This document shows positions 23,641-34,291 of a stretch of 64,000 nt of DNA, piece after piece. Each line of letters opens with the position of its first letter. Within the stretch, counting starts at the first letter, position 1. Where the stretch lies: NCBI GenBank assembly GCA_022828595.1, contig JAKGHH010000008.1, positions 6,623,728 through 6,687,727 of the forward strand. The letters are read 5' to 3'. The stretch is from Nelumbo lutea (Eukaryota; Streptophyta; Magnoliopsida; Proteales; Nelumbonaceae). Under the pieces are notes generated by a model. That model did not search any database. It was not told the origin of the DNA and saw only the letters and a list, made by a program, of their open reading frames with translations. Position numbers and translations under genes: made by a program.

Positions 23641-25716
23641 AAGAAGGGAATACAACTCGAAGGGTCAGCCCCCGATCTCTCCTTCTCTTTCTCGTCCAAC
23701 ATCAAGAGGGCGTCCTGGTAACATTTAGCGGCCTAAGAACCCTAGTTCCCTATTATGTTCATCTCATCTTGCATCTACGGTTCAGACTCCACCATACTCT
23801 GGTTCGAAATTCGACTAAAGCATCTACATCCGAAAGCCTTTTTAACAAAAAATTGGAACCATATTCAGAACCCCTATTGCAGCATCATCAACCCGATTCA
23901 TAGACCACAAGAGGTAAAATTTGTTACCTCATCTTCTTTCCCCTGTTCGAAGTAGTTCATCTTTTTTATCTATTTTATTCATTTGCTTATTTATTTCCTG
24001 TATTGTCGACTTGCTTGCTTCTATGGTAGTATTGTTGGTTCAGTTCTACAATCGGGGTGTTCTCCTATAACCTAGAGGCTAGCATGCTTCTCCACTCTTC
24101 AGACTAGTTCAACTGAGTTTTGAAGGTGGGGGTTCTGATAGAAAAGGGTTGCGGGATCCTCATCCTTTTGCTCAGGCCCCTGCATCCAAAAGGGGACTGG
24201 TCTGTAAGAGAAGAGATAACATGCTCCTTTGATTTGCTAGAGAACCTGATTTTGATACCTGGTAAGCCATGATGGGAAATACAGTATTCACATTGACCAG
24301 AGGGTGCCTAACCCCTTCCCTCTCTCTTTCTCAACGTACCCAGAGCGGCCTTGTCCTAGCTGATCGGTATGGAGTCGTTGGTTTTAAATGGTTTCGTAAA
24401 ATTTAAATCCAGGATACCCATCACTCCCCATTGTTAATTCCTGATGGGTGGCGACTCCATAGCATCGACCATGTAGTGAACTACCGGTTTTTCCCAACGT
24501 TCGCACAAGGTGAGGAGAAGAAATGGGAGGTTTCTTTTTCAACTTCAAACTGCATAAATTTCATAAACTAATCCATCAATTTATGCCACATGGAGGGTTA
24601 TTGTAGCTGATTCAGACAATTCATCAGATGGAGGACCCCACTGAATTTGCCAATTGCCAGTTGTTCAATCCCTCACGGTCCATATCAGCCATATAGCCTA
24701 CTTTGTATTGGTAGTTTTAACAATTAATAATAGCTATTAAAACTTTAAAAGTTCTTATTTTTAACATAAAACTTACCCATAAAAAGTTGGCTTGTTTTAT
24801 ACATGTAAAAAAGTGTCTTTTGGCTTTTTTTTCCATATATACAAAGGGTGAGGAGAGAAAATCATGCAATCCTTTCGAGTTCCAAATTAATTTGCCACAT
24901 ATAAGATTTATTGTGGCAGAGGAAGTTTGGAAGTTCCTTTTTTGGAAGAGGAAGTTTGGCAGGTGATAAAGAATTTAGATTCAGAAAAGTCCCCAGGTCC
25001 GGATGGGCTTACCAATTTATTTTACAAAAGCTGTTAGGATGTGGTGAAAACAGAAGTGATGCAGTTTTCTAGGAATTCCATAGAAATGCCTCACTGGAAA
25101 GAAGCTTAAATTCTACATTCATATCTTTGATCCCAAAAATTGAAGGAGCCACAAATTTGAAGGATTTCAGACCTATTAGCCTCCTGAATAGCTTCTATAC
25201 GATTCTGGCCAAGGTTTTGACAGAGAAGTTGAAAAAGGTGTTGCGGAGTGTGATCTCTCAAAATTAGATTGTGTTTGTCCCTAGTCATCAAATGATGGAT
25301 AGTGTCTTGGTAGCCAATGAATTAATTGATCCAAGGTTAAGGGAAGGAAATTCGAGTCTACTTTGCAAACTTGACCTCGAAAAGGCCTATGATAATGTTA
25401 TTGATCAAAAAAAAAGTCTATGATAATGTCAATTGGAGATGTTTGGACTGTGTTGAACAAAATGAATTTTGGGCAGACTTGGAGAAACTGGATTAAAGTC
25501 TGTGTCGCCTGTTAGAATGCTCGAGTCAGGGGTATTTTGGTCATTCTGGATTATCTGCTTGAGAGTGAAAGGTCTATTGTATCTGAGTTTATGTGTCCCA
25601 TCTTCTATGAGGGACAAAATGGTCTTTCCTGTAACTCTATGTTTTTGAATAAATACAAGTGGGTCAGCTAGGGGAGTGTGATTTTGACTCTCTTCTAGTC
25701 TGGCCAAACCTTTCTT

Positions 25717-25773
25717 TCTTCTTCTTCTTCTTCTTCTTCTTCTTCTTCTTCTTCTTCTTCTTCTTCTTCTTCT
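25717..25773. repeat. (TTC)n microsatellite in 5' LTR
   Basis: About 19 TTC units; the equivalent run in the 3' LTR (31085-31111) is much shorter. Length change of this microsatellite explains most of the 40-bp size difference between the LTRs. Confidence 0.9.
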
Positions 25774-26578
25774 TTCTCTTTTCTTTCTTCTTCTTCTCTA
25801 CTTCAACCTAGAATCTGCTAGGGTTTAATAACATAGTATCAGAGTTGTAAGGTCGTATCCTCATTTCTTTCTTGCTGCTGTTCTCTTTCTGGGTTCGCCG
25901 CCAACTTTCACAGTCATCTTCTTCCTTTTCGACTTACCTGAGTGGAGGTTCGATAAGGGGCTGAAAAGGAGCTGTCGTTTTGTGGGCCTGGAGGTGAGGA
26001 TGCCTCCGGTCGTTGGAGCGATATGCTAAACCCTCTATTCAGTATCGAAGATAGCTGAATGCAGTCAGGTATGAACACTACTGTTGTTTGTCCAAGTAAG
26101 GGACTGTGAATGTTTCTTTTTGTTTCAAAAGTTGGTTGTGGTGGTGCTCAATGTGACTGATATGCATCTCAGTCGTGTTCCTCTGCATTTCTCTTCGTAT
26201 GTATGTTGAAAGAAGAGTTGTCGACTGCTGAAGTTCACAATAGTAGTAGATTGGTGGTGGTTGTGTCGTGGTGATTGGTGTATCTATGTTTCAAAATATT
26301 TAAAAGTGATCTCCTATACCTTGTGTGTAATCAGTTCTGCAGTGTGCAGCCCAAGTGTTTGATGTGAGGACTGAGTGATTTCAGTCTTAGTGTGTTGATG
26401 GTGAATGGCTCTGCAGTGTGCAGCCTAGGTGTTTGATGTGAAGACTGAGTGATTTCAGCCTTAGTGTGTGGTGTGTAATGTGTATTTAAAGAAGCTGGAA
26501 TTGGTGGTATTATAAGTGAGATAAGTCTTGTGAAAGAGTGTGAGATTGTGTTGTACATTTGAAGGTGAAATAATTAAG

Positions 26579-27240
26579 ATGTCTTCATTTGAAAATGGGA
26601 ATGATAACAAAACAGGTGTCATGCTTTCTCCAGACTATCTAACTGTTCAAATGACATCCATCAAGTTGAATGGTGAGAATTATGTACCATGGGCAAAATC
26701 TGTGGAGGTGTTCTTGAAGGCCAAGAGGAAGGTAAAACATGTAAGAGAGGAGAAACCTCCCTCTGATTCCCCTGGGTTCAGTGACTGGGAACAAGTAGAT
26801 GCACAGATAATGACATGGCTCTGGAACAGCATGGAACCAAAGATTAGTGTGAACTTCATGTTCCTAGATACAGCTAAGGAAATCTGGGATCATGCTAAGT
26901 TGTACTCTGGACAAGACAATACAACTAGGGTGTATCAGTTGTACCAAGAGTATTTCAATTTGAAGCAAGGGAGTCAAAGCTTAGAAGAGTATTATGCAAG
27001 TTTGAGGAACATTCGTAATGAGCTTAATGTGTACCTCTAACATCAGATGTTCAGATCCAACAAAAGCAACGTGAGCAGCTTGATGTGACAAGGTTTCTTG
27101 TGGGGTTGAAGGCTGAGTATGAGCCTGTCAGAGCACAAATATTGGGAGGATCTGCTCTTCCCTCACTTGAAGAAGTTTTTGCTCGTCTTAAGAGAACATC
27201 CATTGAGTCGGTAGAACATTCTTCTCTCTGACAGATATGG
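26579..27240 (+). pseudogene. copia gag (broken)
   Basis: Opens MSSFENGNDNKTGVMLSPDY and reads the copia gag segment LNGENYVPWAKSVEVFLKAK and WDHAKLYSGQDNTTRVYQLY. It stops at 27038-27040 because of a one-base frameshift. The next frame continues LTSDVQIQQKQREQLDVTRF and LGGSALPSLEEVFARL to about 27230, where a second shift joins the pol frame. Capsid-like protein of the element. Confidence 0.85.
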
Positions 27241-27241
27241 T

Positions 27242-30200
27242 TTGGTAGTGACTAAAGGGGGTGGTCGTGGAAATAGAAGTGGTGGTGTCAGGAGTGGACT
27301 CCCAAGCAACCGTAGTGGTCACATGTTTAGCAGGGCTAGTGGCCGGACTAAAGGCCGAGACTCAGGGGGAGGTCGGGGAAGAGGAAGGAGTAATACTCAG
27401 AGAAAGTGTACACATTGTGGTTTAGAGGGGCACACAGTTAATTTCTGCTATGATTTGCGTGGTGCACCCAACACTTGGGCTAACCATGCTAGGACTAAAG
27501 GTAGTGACACAATTACTGAAAGTCAGCAAACTGACCCAATCCCCTCCACATCTACTTGTGCTTCTGAGAAGGAAATGGTGAGTGTACCACGTGCAGTATA
27601 TGAACAGTTCATTCAAACATCTCAGCAGAACACCGCTGCACTTGCCCATTCAGGTATGGCTTGCTTGGCTTCCAAAGACTCACACTGGATCATTGACTCC
27701 GGGGCCTCGGACCATATGTCTGGGACTCATGATGTATTTTCTTCCCTTTCTCACTCCTCCACACCTCAAACAGTTACACTTGCTAATGGTTCTACATCTC
27801 CTATCTGTGGTGTTGGTGATGTTAATCTCTCCTCTTTGCCTTTATCATCTGTTTTATATGTTCCTAAGTTTCCTTTTAACCTTATGTTTGTCAGTAGATT
27901 AACCAAGTCACTTAATTGTTCTGTAACCTTCTACCCTTCTTCTTGTGTGTTTCAGGATCTCAAGACGGGGAGGAAGATTGGTGGAGGGCATGAAGCAGGT
28001 GGATTATATTACCTTGATGGTGGTGGTCCTCCAGTAGCTTTTCAGTCATCTCTTACTCCTCTTCAATGGCACTGTAGACTTGGTCATCCTTCTTTCAAGG
28101 CCTTAAAGTTATTGGTTCCTTCCTTGAGTCATCTTTCATCATTAGATTGTGAGTCATGTCAATTGAGTAAACATCATAGAGTCTCATTTAATCCAAGAGT
28201 TGATAGTCGTGTCTCAAGTCCTTTCTCTTTAGTTCATTCCGATGTATGGGGTCCAATTAAAGTGGTATCATACAAAAGGTATAAGTATTTTGTAATCTTT
28301 GTTGATGACTTTTCAAGGATGACATGGATTTATCTTATGAAAGATCGTAGTGAGTTGTTCCCTATTTTTCAAAAATTTTATGCTGAAATACGCACTCAAT
28401 TTGGTGTTCATATTAAAATTCTTCGCTCCGATAATGCCAAAGAATACAACTCCTCACCATTTCAGCAATACCTAGAACATCATGGGATCATTCATCAAAC
28501 TTCTTGTGCCTACACCCCACAACAGAACGGTGTAGCTGAACGAAAAAATCGACATCTTCTTGAAACTGCTCGATCCTTGATGATTAATATGAATGTCCCA
28601 AAACATTTTTGGAGTGATGCTGTTCTCACATCCTGTTTTCTGATCAATCGGATGCCCATGTCAATCCTTGGAAGTCAATCCCCTTTCTCCATGTTGTTTC
28701 CCACTTTATTTCCATTTCCTCTTACCCCAAGAATCTTTGGTTGTGTTTGTTTTGTTCAACACTTGGGGCCTGGGTTAGACAAGCTAGATGCTCGAGCTAC
28801 TAAGTGTATCTTTCTTGGCTACTCAATGACTCAAAAAGGGTATAAGTGTTATAACCCAAAATCCTATAAATCGTTTGTGTGCTCTGATGTCACCTTCTTT
28901 GAGTCAGTTCCGTTCTTCTCAGATGTTGGGGTCTCTTCCTCTCCCTCTGTGGTTCCCCTTCCTGTACCTGTTGTGGGCATCCTTCCAGTAGCTCTTGTTT
29001 CTACTGCAGATGCACATCCTATGCCTGTTACTACTAAGAAGCCGCCAATCACTCAAGTGTATACCCGCAGAAGTGCATCGGGCCCTCCTCCACTTCAGCC
29101 CCTGTCAACAGATCCTGCTACTACTCCTCCTTCAGATCCTGATCTTCCTATTGCTCTGCGAAAAGGTAAACGTACTTGTACTTCCCACCCCATTTTACAC
29201 TATGTTTCTACTGCTCACCTTTCTGTTTCTCATTGCAAATTTATATCATTACTCTCATCTGTTCCCATTCCCAAGACTGTCCAGGAAGCTCTTGCCTCCC
29301 CAGGGTGGCGGCAAGCCATGGAAGAAGAACTCTCTGTTCTACAACATAATCACACATGGGAACTCACCGCTCTCCCTTCCGGTAAGCACACAGTTGGGAG
29401 TAAATGGGTCTACACAGTGAAGTATCTTCCTGATGGCAGTGTGGAGCGATTGAAAGCGAGGTTGGTGGCAAAGGGTTATTCTCAGATGTATGGTGTGGAT
29501 TCTATGGAGACATTTTCTCCTGTGGCTAAGATTGGTTCAGTTCGAGTGTTGATTTCATTAGCTGCTATGTATGATTGGCCTCTTGTACAACTTGACATCA
29601 AAAATGTCTTCCTACATGGTGATCTAGTTGAGGAGGTGTATATGGAGCAACCACCAGGGTTTGTTGCTCAGGGGGAGTCTGGCAAAGTGTGTAGGCTCAA
29701 AAAGGCAATTTATGGACTGAAACAATCTCCACGTGCTTGGTTTGGCAGGTTCAGTGAAGTGATGAAAGCCTTTGGGATGAAACAATGTCAAGTTGATCAT
29801 TTTGTGTTCAGCTATAACTCAAAGGATGGGAAAATCTTGCTAATCGTGTACATGGATGATATTGTCATAACTGGGAGTGATAGCAATGGAATCAATAGGT
29901 TGAAGAAATTCTTACAGGATCACTTCAATACGAAAGTCTTGCTAATCGTGTACATGGATGATATTGTCATAACTGGGAGTGATAGCAATGGAATCAATAG
30001 GTTGAAGAAATTCTTACAGAATCAATAGCAATGGGGAAGTTGAAATATTTCCTAGGAATAGAGGTTGCGAGGTCAAAACATGGGATCAACCTATGTCAGA
30101 GAAAATATGTTCTTGATCTACTTGAAGAAACAGGGTTGTTAGGTGCTAAACCAACAGAGACTCCTATGGAACTCAATGCCAAGCTGAGTATTGATGCGGG

Positions 30201-30822
30201 TGAAGAGTTTGATGATCCTGGAAGATACAGAAGGTAGGTGGGCAAATTGAACTACCTGACCATTACCCGACCAGATATATCATTTGCTGTGAGTGTGGTG
30301 AGCCAGTTTATGCAACATCCTCGGGTTCCTCACTGGGAAGCTGTTCTGAGAATTGTTAGGTACCTAAAAGGTGCTCCAAATCGTGGTTTGTTATACCAAA
30401 GTGGAGGAACTCTTGAGATAGTAGGGTACACAGATGCTAACTGAGCTGGTTCTATATCAAACAGGAGATCAACTACAAGGTATTGTACCTTCCTTGGTGG
30501 CAATCTTGTAACTTGGAAGAGCAAGAAACAAATAGTGGTGGCAAGAAATAGTGTAGAAGCAGAGTACAGGGCTATGGCCCATACCACATGTGAGCTAGTA
30601 TGGCTGAAGAACTTGCTTCAAGAGATGGGATTCTCAATTGACAAACCCATGAAACTATACTGTGATAACCAAGTTGTTGTTCACATCTCTTCCAATCCCG
30701 TCTTTCATGAGAGAACTAAGCATATTGAGGTTGATTGTCACATTGTAAGAGATAAAGTGATAAGTGGGGTGATAACCACATCTCATGTGAGCTCACAAAG
30801 GGATTGTCTCGGGGAAGAATAG
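27242..30822 (+). pseudogene. copia pol (protease-integrase-RT-RNase H), broken
   Basis: The main open stretch runs 27242-30028. In order it shows a zinc knuckle CTHCGLEGHTVNFC (about 27409), protease WIIDSGASDHMSG (27690) and the pre-integrase zinc region (HCRLGHPSF...CESCQLSKHH, 28070-28170). Integrase core follows with HSDVWGP, RSDNAKEY and NGVAERKNRHLLE (28230-28565), then reverse transcriptase with SKWVYTVKYLPDG, QLDIKNVFLHGDL and VYMDDIVITGSD (29395-29880). After a 102-bp duplication the frame ends. It continues at 30031 with GKLKYFLGIEVARSKHGINL, has a TAG stop at 30235 (in VGKLNYL context) and a TGA at 30442 where tryptophan is expected (YTDAN-stop-AGS), and finishes RNase H (SVEAEYRAM, KLYCDNQVVVHISSNPVFHE) near 30822. 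Confidence 0.92.
29835..30029 (+). repeat. tandem duplication of the RT active-site segment
   Basis: Bases 29835 onward (TCTTGCTAATCGTGTACATG...) recur with offset 102 at 29937, identical for about 92 bases, so the VYMDDIVITGSDSNGINRLK segment appears twice in one frame. The second copy then breaks into AATCAATAG and a stop. Additional short duplication of GAATCAATAG at the right edge. Confidence 0.95.
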
Positions 30823-33049
30823 ATTACATTTGTAACAAGCTGGGACTATATGATGTATATTCTCTAGCTTGAGGGGGAGTGTTAGAATGCTCGAGTCAGG
30901 GGTATTTTGGTCATTCTTGATTATCTGCTTGGGAGTGAAAGGTCTATTGTATCTGAGTTTAAGTTATGTGTCTCATCTTCTATGAGGGACAAAATGATCT
31001 TTCCAGTAACTATGCTTTTGAATAAATACAAGTGGGTCAGCTAGGGGAGTGTGACTTTGACTCTCTTCTAGTATGGCCGAACCTTTCTTCTTCTTCTTCT
31101 TCTTCTTCTTTCTTTTTTCTTTCTTCTCTACTTCAACCTAGAATCTGCTAGGGTTTACTAACATCACCTCTACTAATTTTTTAGTCATCCTAAATGGCCA
31201 ATCAGTAGGCTTTTTTAACAATGCTAAGGGGCTCAAGCAGGGAGACCCTCCCTTCCCTCTTTTGTTCATATGTGTGATGAAAATACTTACAATCTTCATC
31301 CAAAAAATAGGTGAGGGGGGTGGAAGGGCTTTGAGGTGGTGCCTGGAGGGGAGAAGGTTCAAGTTCTTTAATTCGTGGATGACACCTTATGTTTTATGGA
31401 AGCCAATTGGAAGTGGTGACAGGTCTGAAAGTCAATTGGAGTAAAAGTTGTTTGATCCAAGTGCGAAAAGTGGAAAATGTAGAAGACTTGGCAAAGAGTT
31501 TAGTGTGTTAGGTGGGATTCCTCCCAACAAAATATCTGGGACTCCCCCTAGGAGCAAAATGCACTTCAGCACTGATCTGGGAACCAGTCTTAGAGTGGCT
31601 AGAAAAGAAATTGGCATCTTGGAAGACTAAATACTTGTCCTTGGGGGGGCAGAATTACTTTGTTAAAAAGCTCCTTATCCAACTTGCCAGCATTCTATCT
31701 CTCTTTATTTCCAATCCCAAATAAAGTGGCCAAAAGAATTGAGAGGCTGCAAAGGGACTTTTTATGGAAAGGATGGAGGAGGATAGGAAGAAAATCCACT
31801 TGGTGAGTTGGTGCTTCTGAAAAGTAAAGGAGGTTTGGGTATAAGGCGAATGAGGACCTTTAATAAGGCTCTTCTTGGGAAATGGATCTGGAGGTTCGGG
31901 TTAGAAAGAAACCATTGGTGGAGGAAGTTAATGGCAACAAAATACAGCACAGATAGAGGAGATTGGATCACCACTTCTTCTCCCCCATCCCTAGGCTGTT
32001 CGGTATGGAGGAAAATAATGGACATTCTACCCATTTTCAGTAGAGGCTTAAGCCCCATCCTTGGGAAGGGTGACAGGTTGTCCTTCTGGAAAGATCCCTG
32101 TTGTGGAAACACTACTCTTTCAGAGATATTCCCACATCTATTCCAGTTAGCAGACCATCAAGATGCAGTGGTTGCCGATTGCTTTGAGGTGGTGGGGAAC
32201 TCAGTAGCCTGGTGCCCTTCTTTCAGAAGAAATTTTCAGGATTGGAAAATTCCTGTCCTGGCTGATCTACTCGAATTGCTCTCCCTTCAACCCCTAAATC
32301 TGCTCAAAGAAGACAGCTGGTCCTGGACTTGGAGTACAAATGCCCTCTTTTCAGTCAAATCATTTCCCACTCAAATGACAATGAGTACTTCTGAAGATAT
32401 GCCTGCTTCCAGAATCTGGAATCCAACCTCTCCCTCAAAAATCAATGCTCTAGTGTGGGCTGCAGTTCTAGACAGGTGTTTAACTAAAGCCCACCTATGT
32501 AAGAGAGGGGTTCATATCCAGAACCAGAGGTGTGTGTTATGTGGTCAAGCCGTCAAGGAGTGGAAGATAGCAGTCATCTGTTTCTGCACTGCTCAATTTC
32601 AGCTAGAATGTGGAATAATTTCCTTTGCTCGGTGGGTCCTGCCTGGTCAATTCCAGTTTCGGTGAAGGAGATGTTGTGGAGCTGGGGATTACAGGGTTTG
32701 TCAAAGCTTGCTTCAGTTGTGTGGATGTCCATTCTGGCTGCAGTCATAAGCACCATTTGGGCAGAAAGGAACAAAAGACTTTTTCTGAATTTCTACAAGG
32801 ATCCGGAAGACCTGATATCCATTTCTGTTCGAAAGCTGATTTCTTGAGTCTCTGCTTTGAAGAGAATCCAGGCTGCTGAGTTGGGGGCTAGGCTGAATTC
32901 TAGGAGCCTATGCCATCTGTAATTTTGTTATGTTTGGGCTGTTTCCCCATCTAAGGTGTTTAGTTGGGGGGCCGTTGTACTAGTTTTTTGTATCAATAAA
33001 ATTTACATTACTTTTTCTCAAAAAAAATAAAAAAAAAGAAGATTTATTG

Positions 33050-34040
33050 GATCATCACTAAACACCCTGCTATACATGTACAAAATGATCATAACAATTG
33101 CACATCTAATAGGAAACCCTCTTTTTTCAAAGCCTGGAAACCCTCTTTATTGGTGACAAATTCAATGCCCACCCTTATATACCCTATCTTATATTGGGTT
33201 TTTCCACAATGATAACGATCAGATGTTTTTTTTTTTTGATAGATATGATAATGATCAAATGTTCTGAAATATGTAGAGGTAGGAGAGGTTTCTTAGCATT
33301 ATAAATGTTTTGAAATATGAGAATGATGTTCCCAATTCACGTGTGGAATTCAGAAAGTGATGATACAATTGGGGTTGGTGGTTGAGGTTTAGGCCCAAGC
33401 CGAACTGTATTTAGAGGGACCGACCCACCTTAGCCTCAAGCTCAAAGTTACTCAATCCCAGCCCAACTTAACATTATTCTCTCCAATTTCAATTTGCTTC
33501 ATCTTCAAGTGCAAATGTACAGTCATGTAGAACAATGGCTTCTCATATAAAACCTATGGACATCCAATAGCCACCAAGCCATGACATAGAATTCTTGGCA
33601 CAGACATGCATTCAAACCAATATTATTTAAAACTAGACCCTAGGCTGCCTAGCTTACTATAACAGCTTATGATTTGACCAGTAAATATGATAGAGCACCT
33701 GCTGAATAGGGGTTTGATCAGTAAAACTATCTAGGAATTTAATTTTAATTTACATGCTGAATAGACATTTAAGCAGTTTTCTGTTCTTATAATTGATGCA
33801 TATCAGCCTATTGATTTCACCATTTTCATGAGTAGTGTGTGGGACTGATGCATAAGGTTTAAAAGTATATGGTTTTTGATAATTGAAAGTGGACTAATGC
33901 TGAAACATTAGGTGACTTTGAGTGATATAGCTAAAAATGTTGTTTTCTTTTTACTAATGCTGGTCCACTTTCACCAAATTCTTTAATGTGTATAATATTT
34001 TTAAACTTATTTATTTTTCTCATCGTTTGCCAAAGGCATG
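33050..34040. other. spacer between two LINE ends, no gene seen
   Basis: AT-rich unique sequence, present in inverted form at about 62.69-63.69 kb. No open frame with coding character or recognisable RNA gene in either copy. Confidence 0.6.
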
Positions 34041-34044
34041 GCAC

Positions 34045-34290
34045 TTTTTTTTTTGATTAATAACTCTGAAAATTTTCATTAATTAAGATGCTTTAATATA
34101 CAACAACAAGTTACAAAGAAATCAGCATAGAAGCTGACCCAAGACAGAATTACAAATGTGCCCAAAACATATATGTACTTTGAACCCCTTGCTTTGCTAA
34201 GGTATCAGCCAAGCTGTTGGCCGATCTCCTAACCCAACCCTCCTGAATAGACATATTTCTTGACATCCATTTGAACCTTCTGAAATCATT
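34045..34290 (-). mobile_element. LINE 3' end fragment
   Basis: T run at 34045-34056 then, on the minus strand, the RNase H terminus RRFKWMSRNMSIQEGWVRRSA-like and a stop. It corresponds to 62440-62690, the end of the fuller plus-strand LINE at 60.54-62.69 kb, and exists here because of the inverted duplication. Confidence 0.85.
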
Positions 34291-34291
34291 C

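Larger units (their letters stand above)
21948..24458 (+). mobile_element. possible Tat/Ogre-type LTR and leader
   Basis: Starts TGTCAGTACACGATTTTTGC, resembling plant Ty3 LTR starts, and reaches TGGCGACTCC at 24449-24458, resembling the primer-binding region I recall for Ogre/Tat elements. Inside are the compositional tracts listed separately and a TGCCTAACCCCTTCCCTCTC segment at about 24306, also common in such LTRs. No second LTR, no gag-pol and no clean CA end were found. If real, it is a solo or truncated LTR. Based on motif memory only. Confidence 0.35.
25510..31163 (+). mobile_element. Ty1/copia retrotransposon with two LTRs
   Basis: LTRs are 25510-25833 and 30880-31163, each TGTTAG...TAACA, with a near-perfect 5-bp target-site duplication (TCGCC at 25505-25509, TCACC at 31164-31168). 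A primer site resembling the tRNA-Met complement (TAGTATCAGAG) starts at 25834 and a polypurine tract (GAGGGGGAG) precedes the 3' LTR. The order gag, protease, integrase, reverse transcriptase, RNase H is the copia order. The LTRs differ at roughly ten positions plus small indels outside the (TTC)n run, so the insertion is moderately old. Frameshifts and stops make it non-autonomous. Confidence 0.95.
24903..33049 (+). mobile_element. 5'-truncated LINE with 11-bp TSD, split by a copia element
   Basis: Target-site duplication AAGATTTATTG flanks the element at 24903-24913 and 33039-33049; the body is 24914-33038 minus the copia insertion. The left part encodes SPGPDGLTNLFYK, FRPISLLNSFYTILAKVL and KLDLEKAYDN, the reverse transcriptase fingers and first catalytic aspartate, with in-frame stops. 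The right part resumes at 31169 with NGQSVGFFNNAKGLKQGDP, then the thumb ([14 protein letters not shown]) and a 285-codon open stretch (31808-32665) covering FWKDPCCGNT and zf-RVT (WNPTSPSKINALVWAAVLDR). It ends with STIWAERNKRLF by 32847. There is no RNase H domain. Poly(A)-like tail at 33020-33037. Confidence 0.9.
32725..34290. repeat. left arm of large inverted duplication
   Basis: The reverse complement matches 62436-64000 throughout: the 3' end of the copia-split LINE, about 1 kb of unique spacer, and the 3' end of an oppositely oriented LINE. The match continues to the window edge on the right arm, so the true length is unknown. The left arm stops sharply at about 34290, where RWDD1-derived sequence begins. 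Confidence 0.9.

Noticed and set aside
23274..23705. 143-codon minus-strand ORF rich in Ser, Leu and Phe
   Set aside because: It is the translation of a purine-rich tract; three overlapping frames are equally open, so composition explains it.
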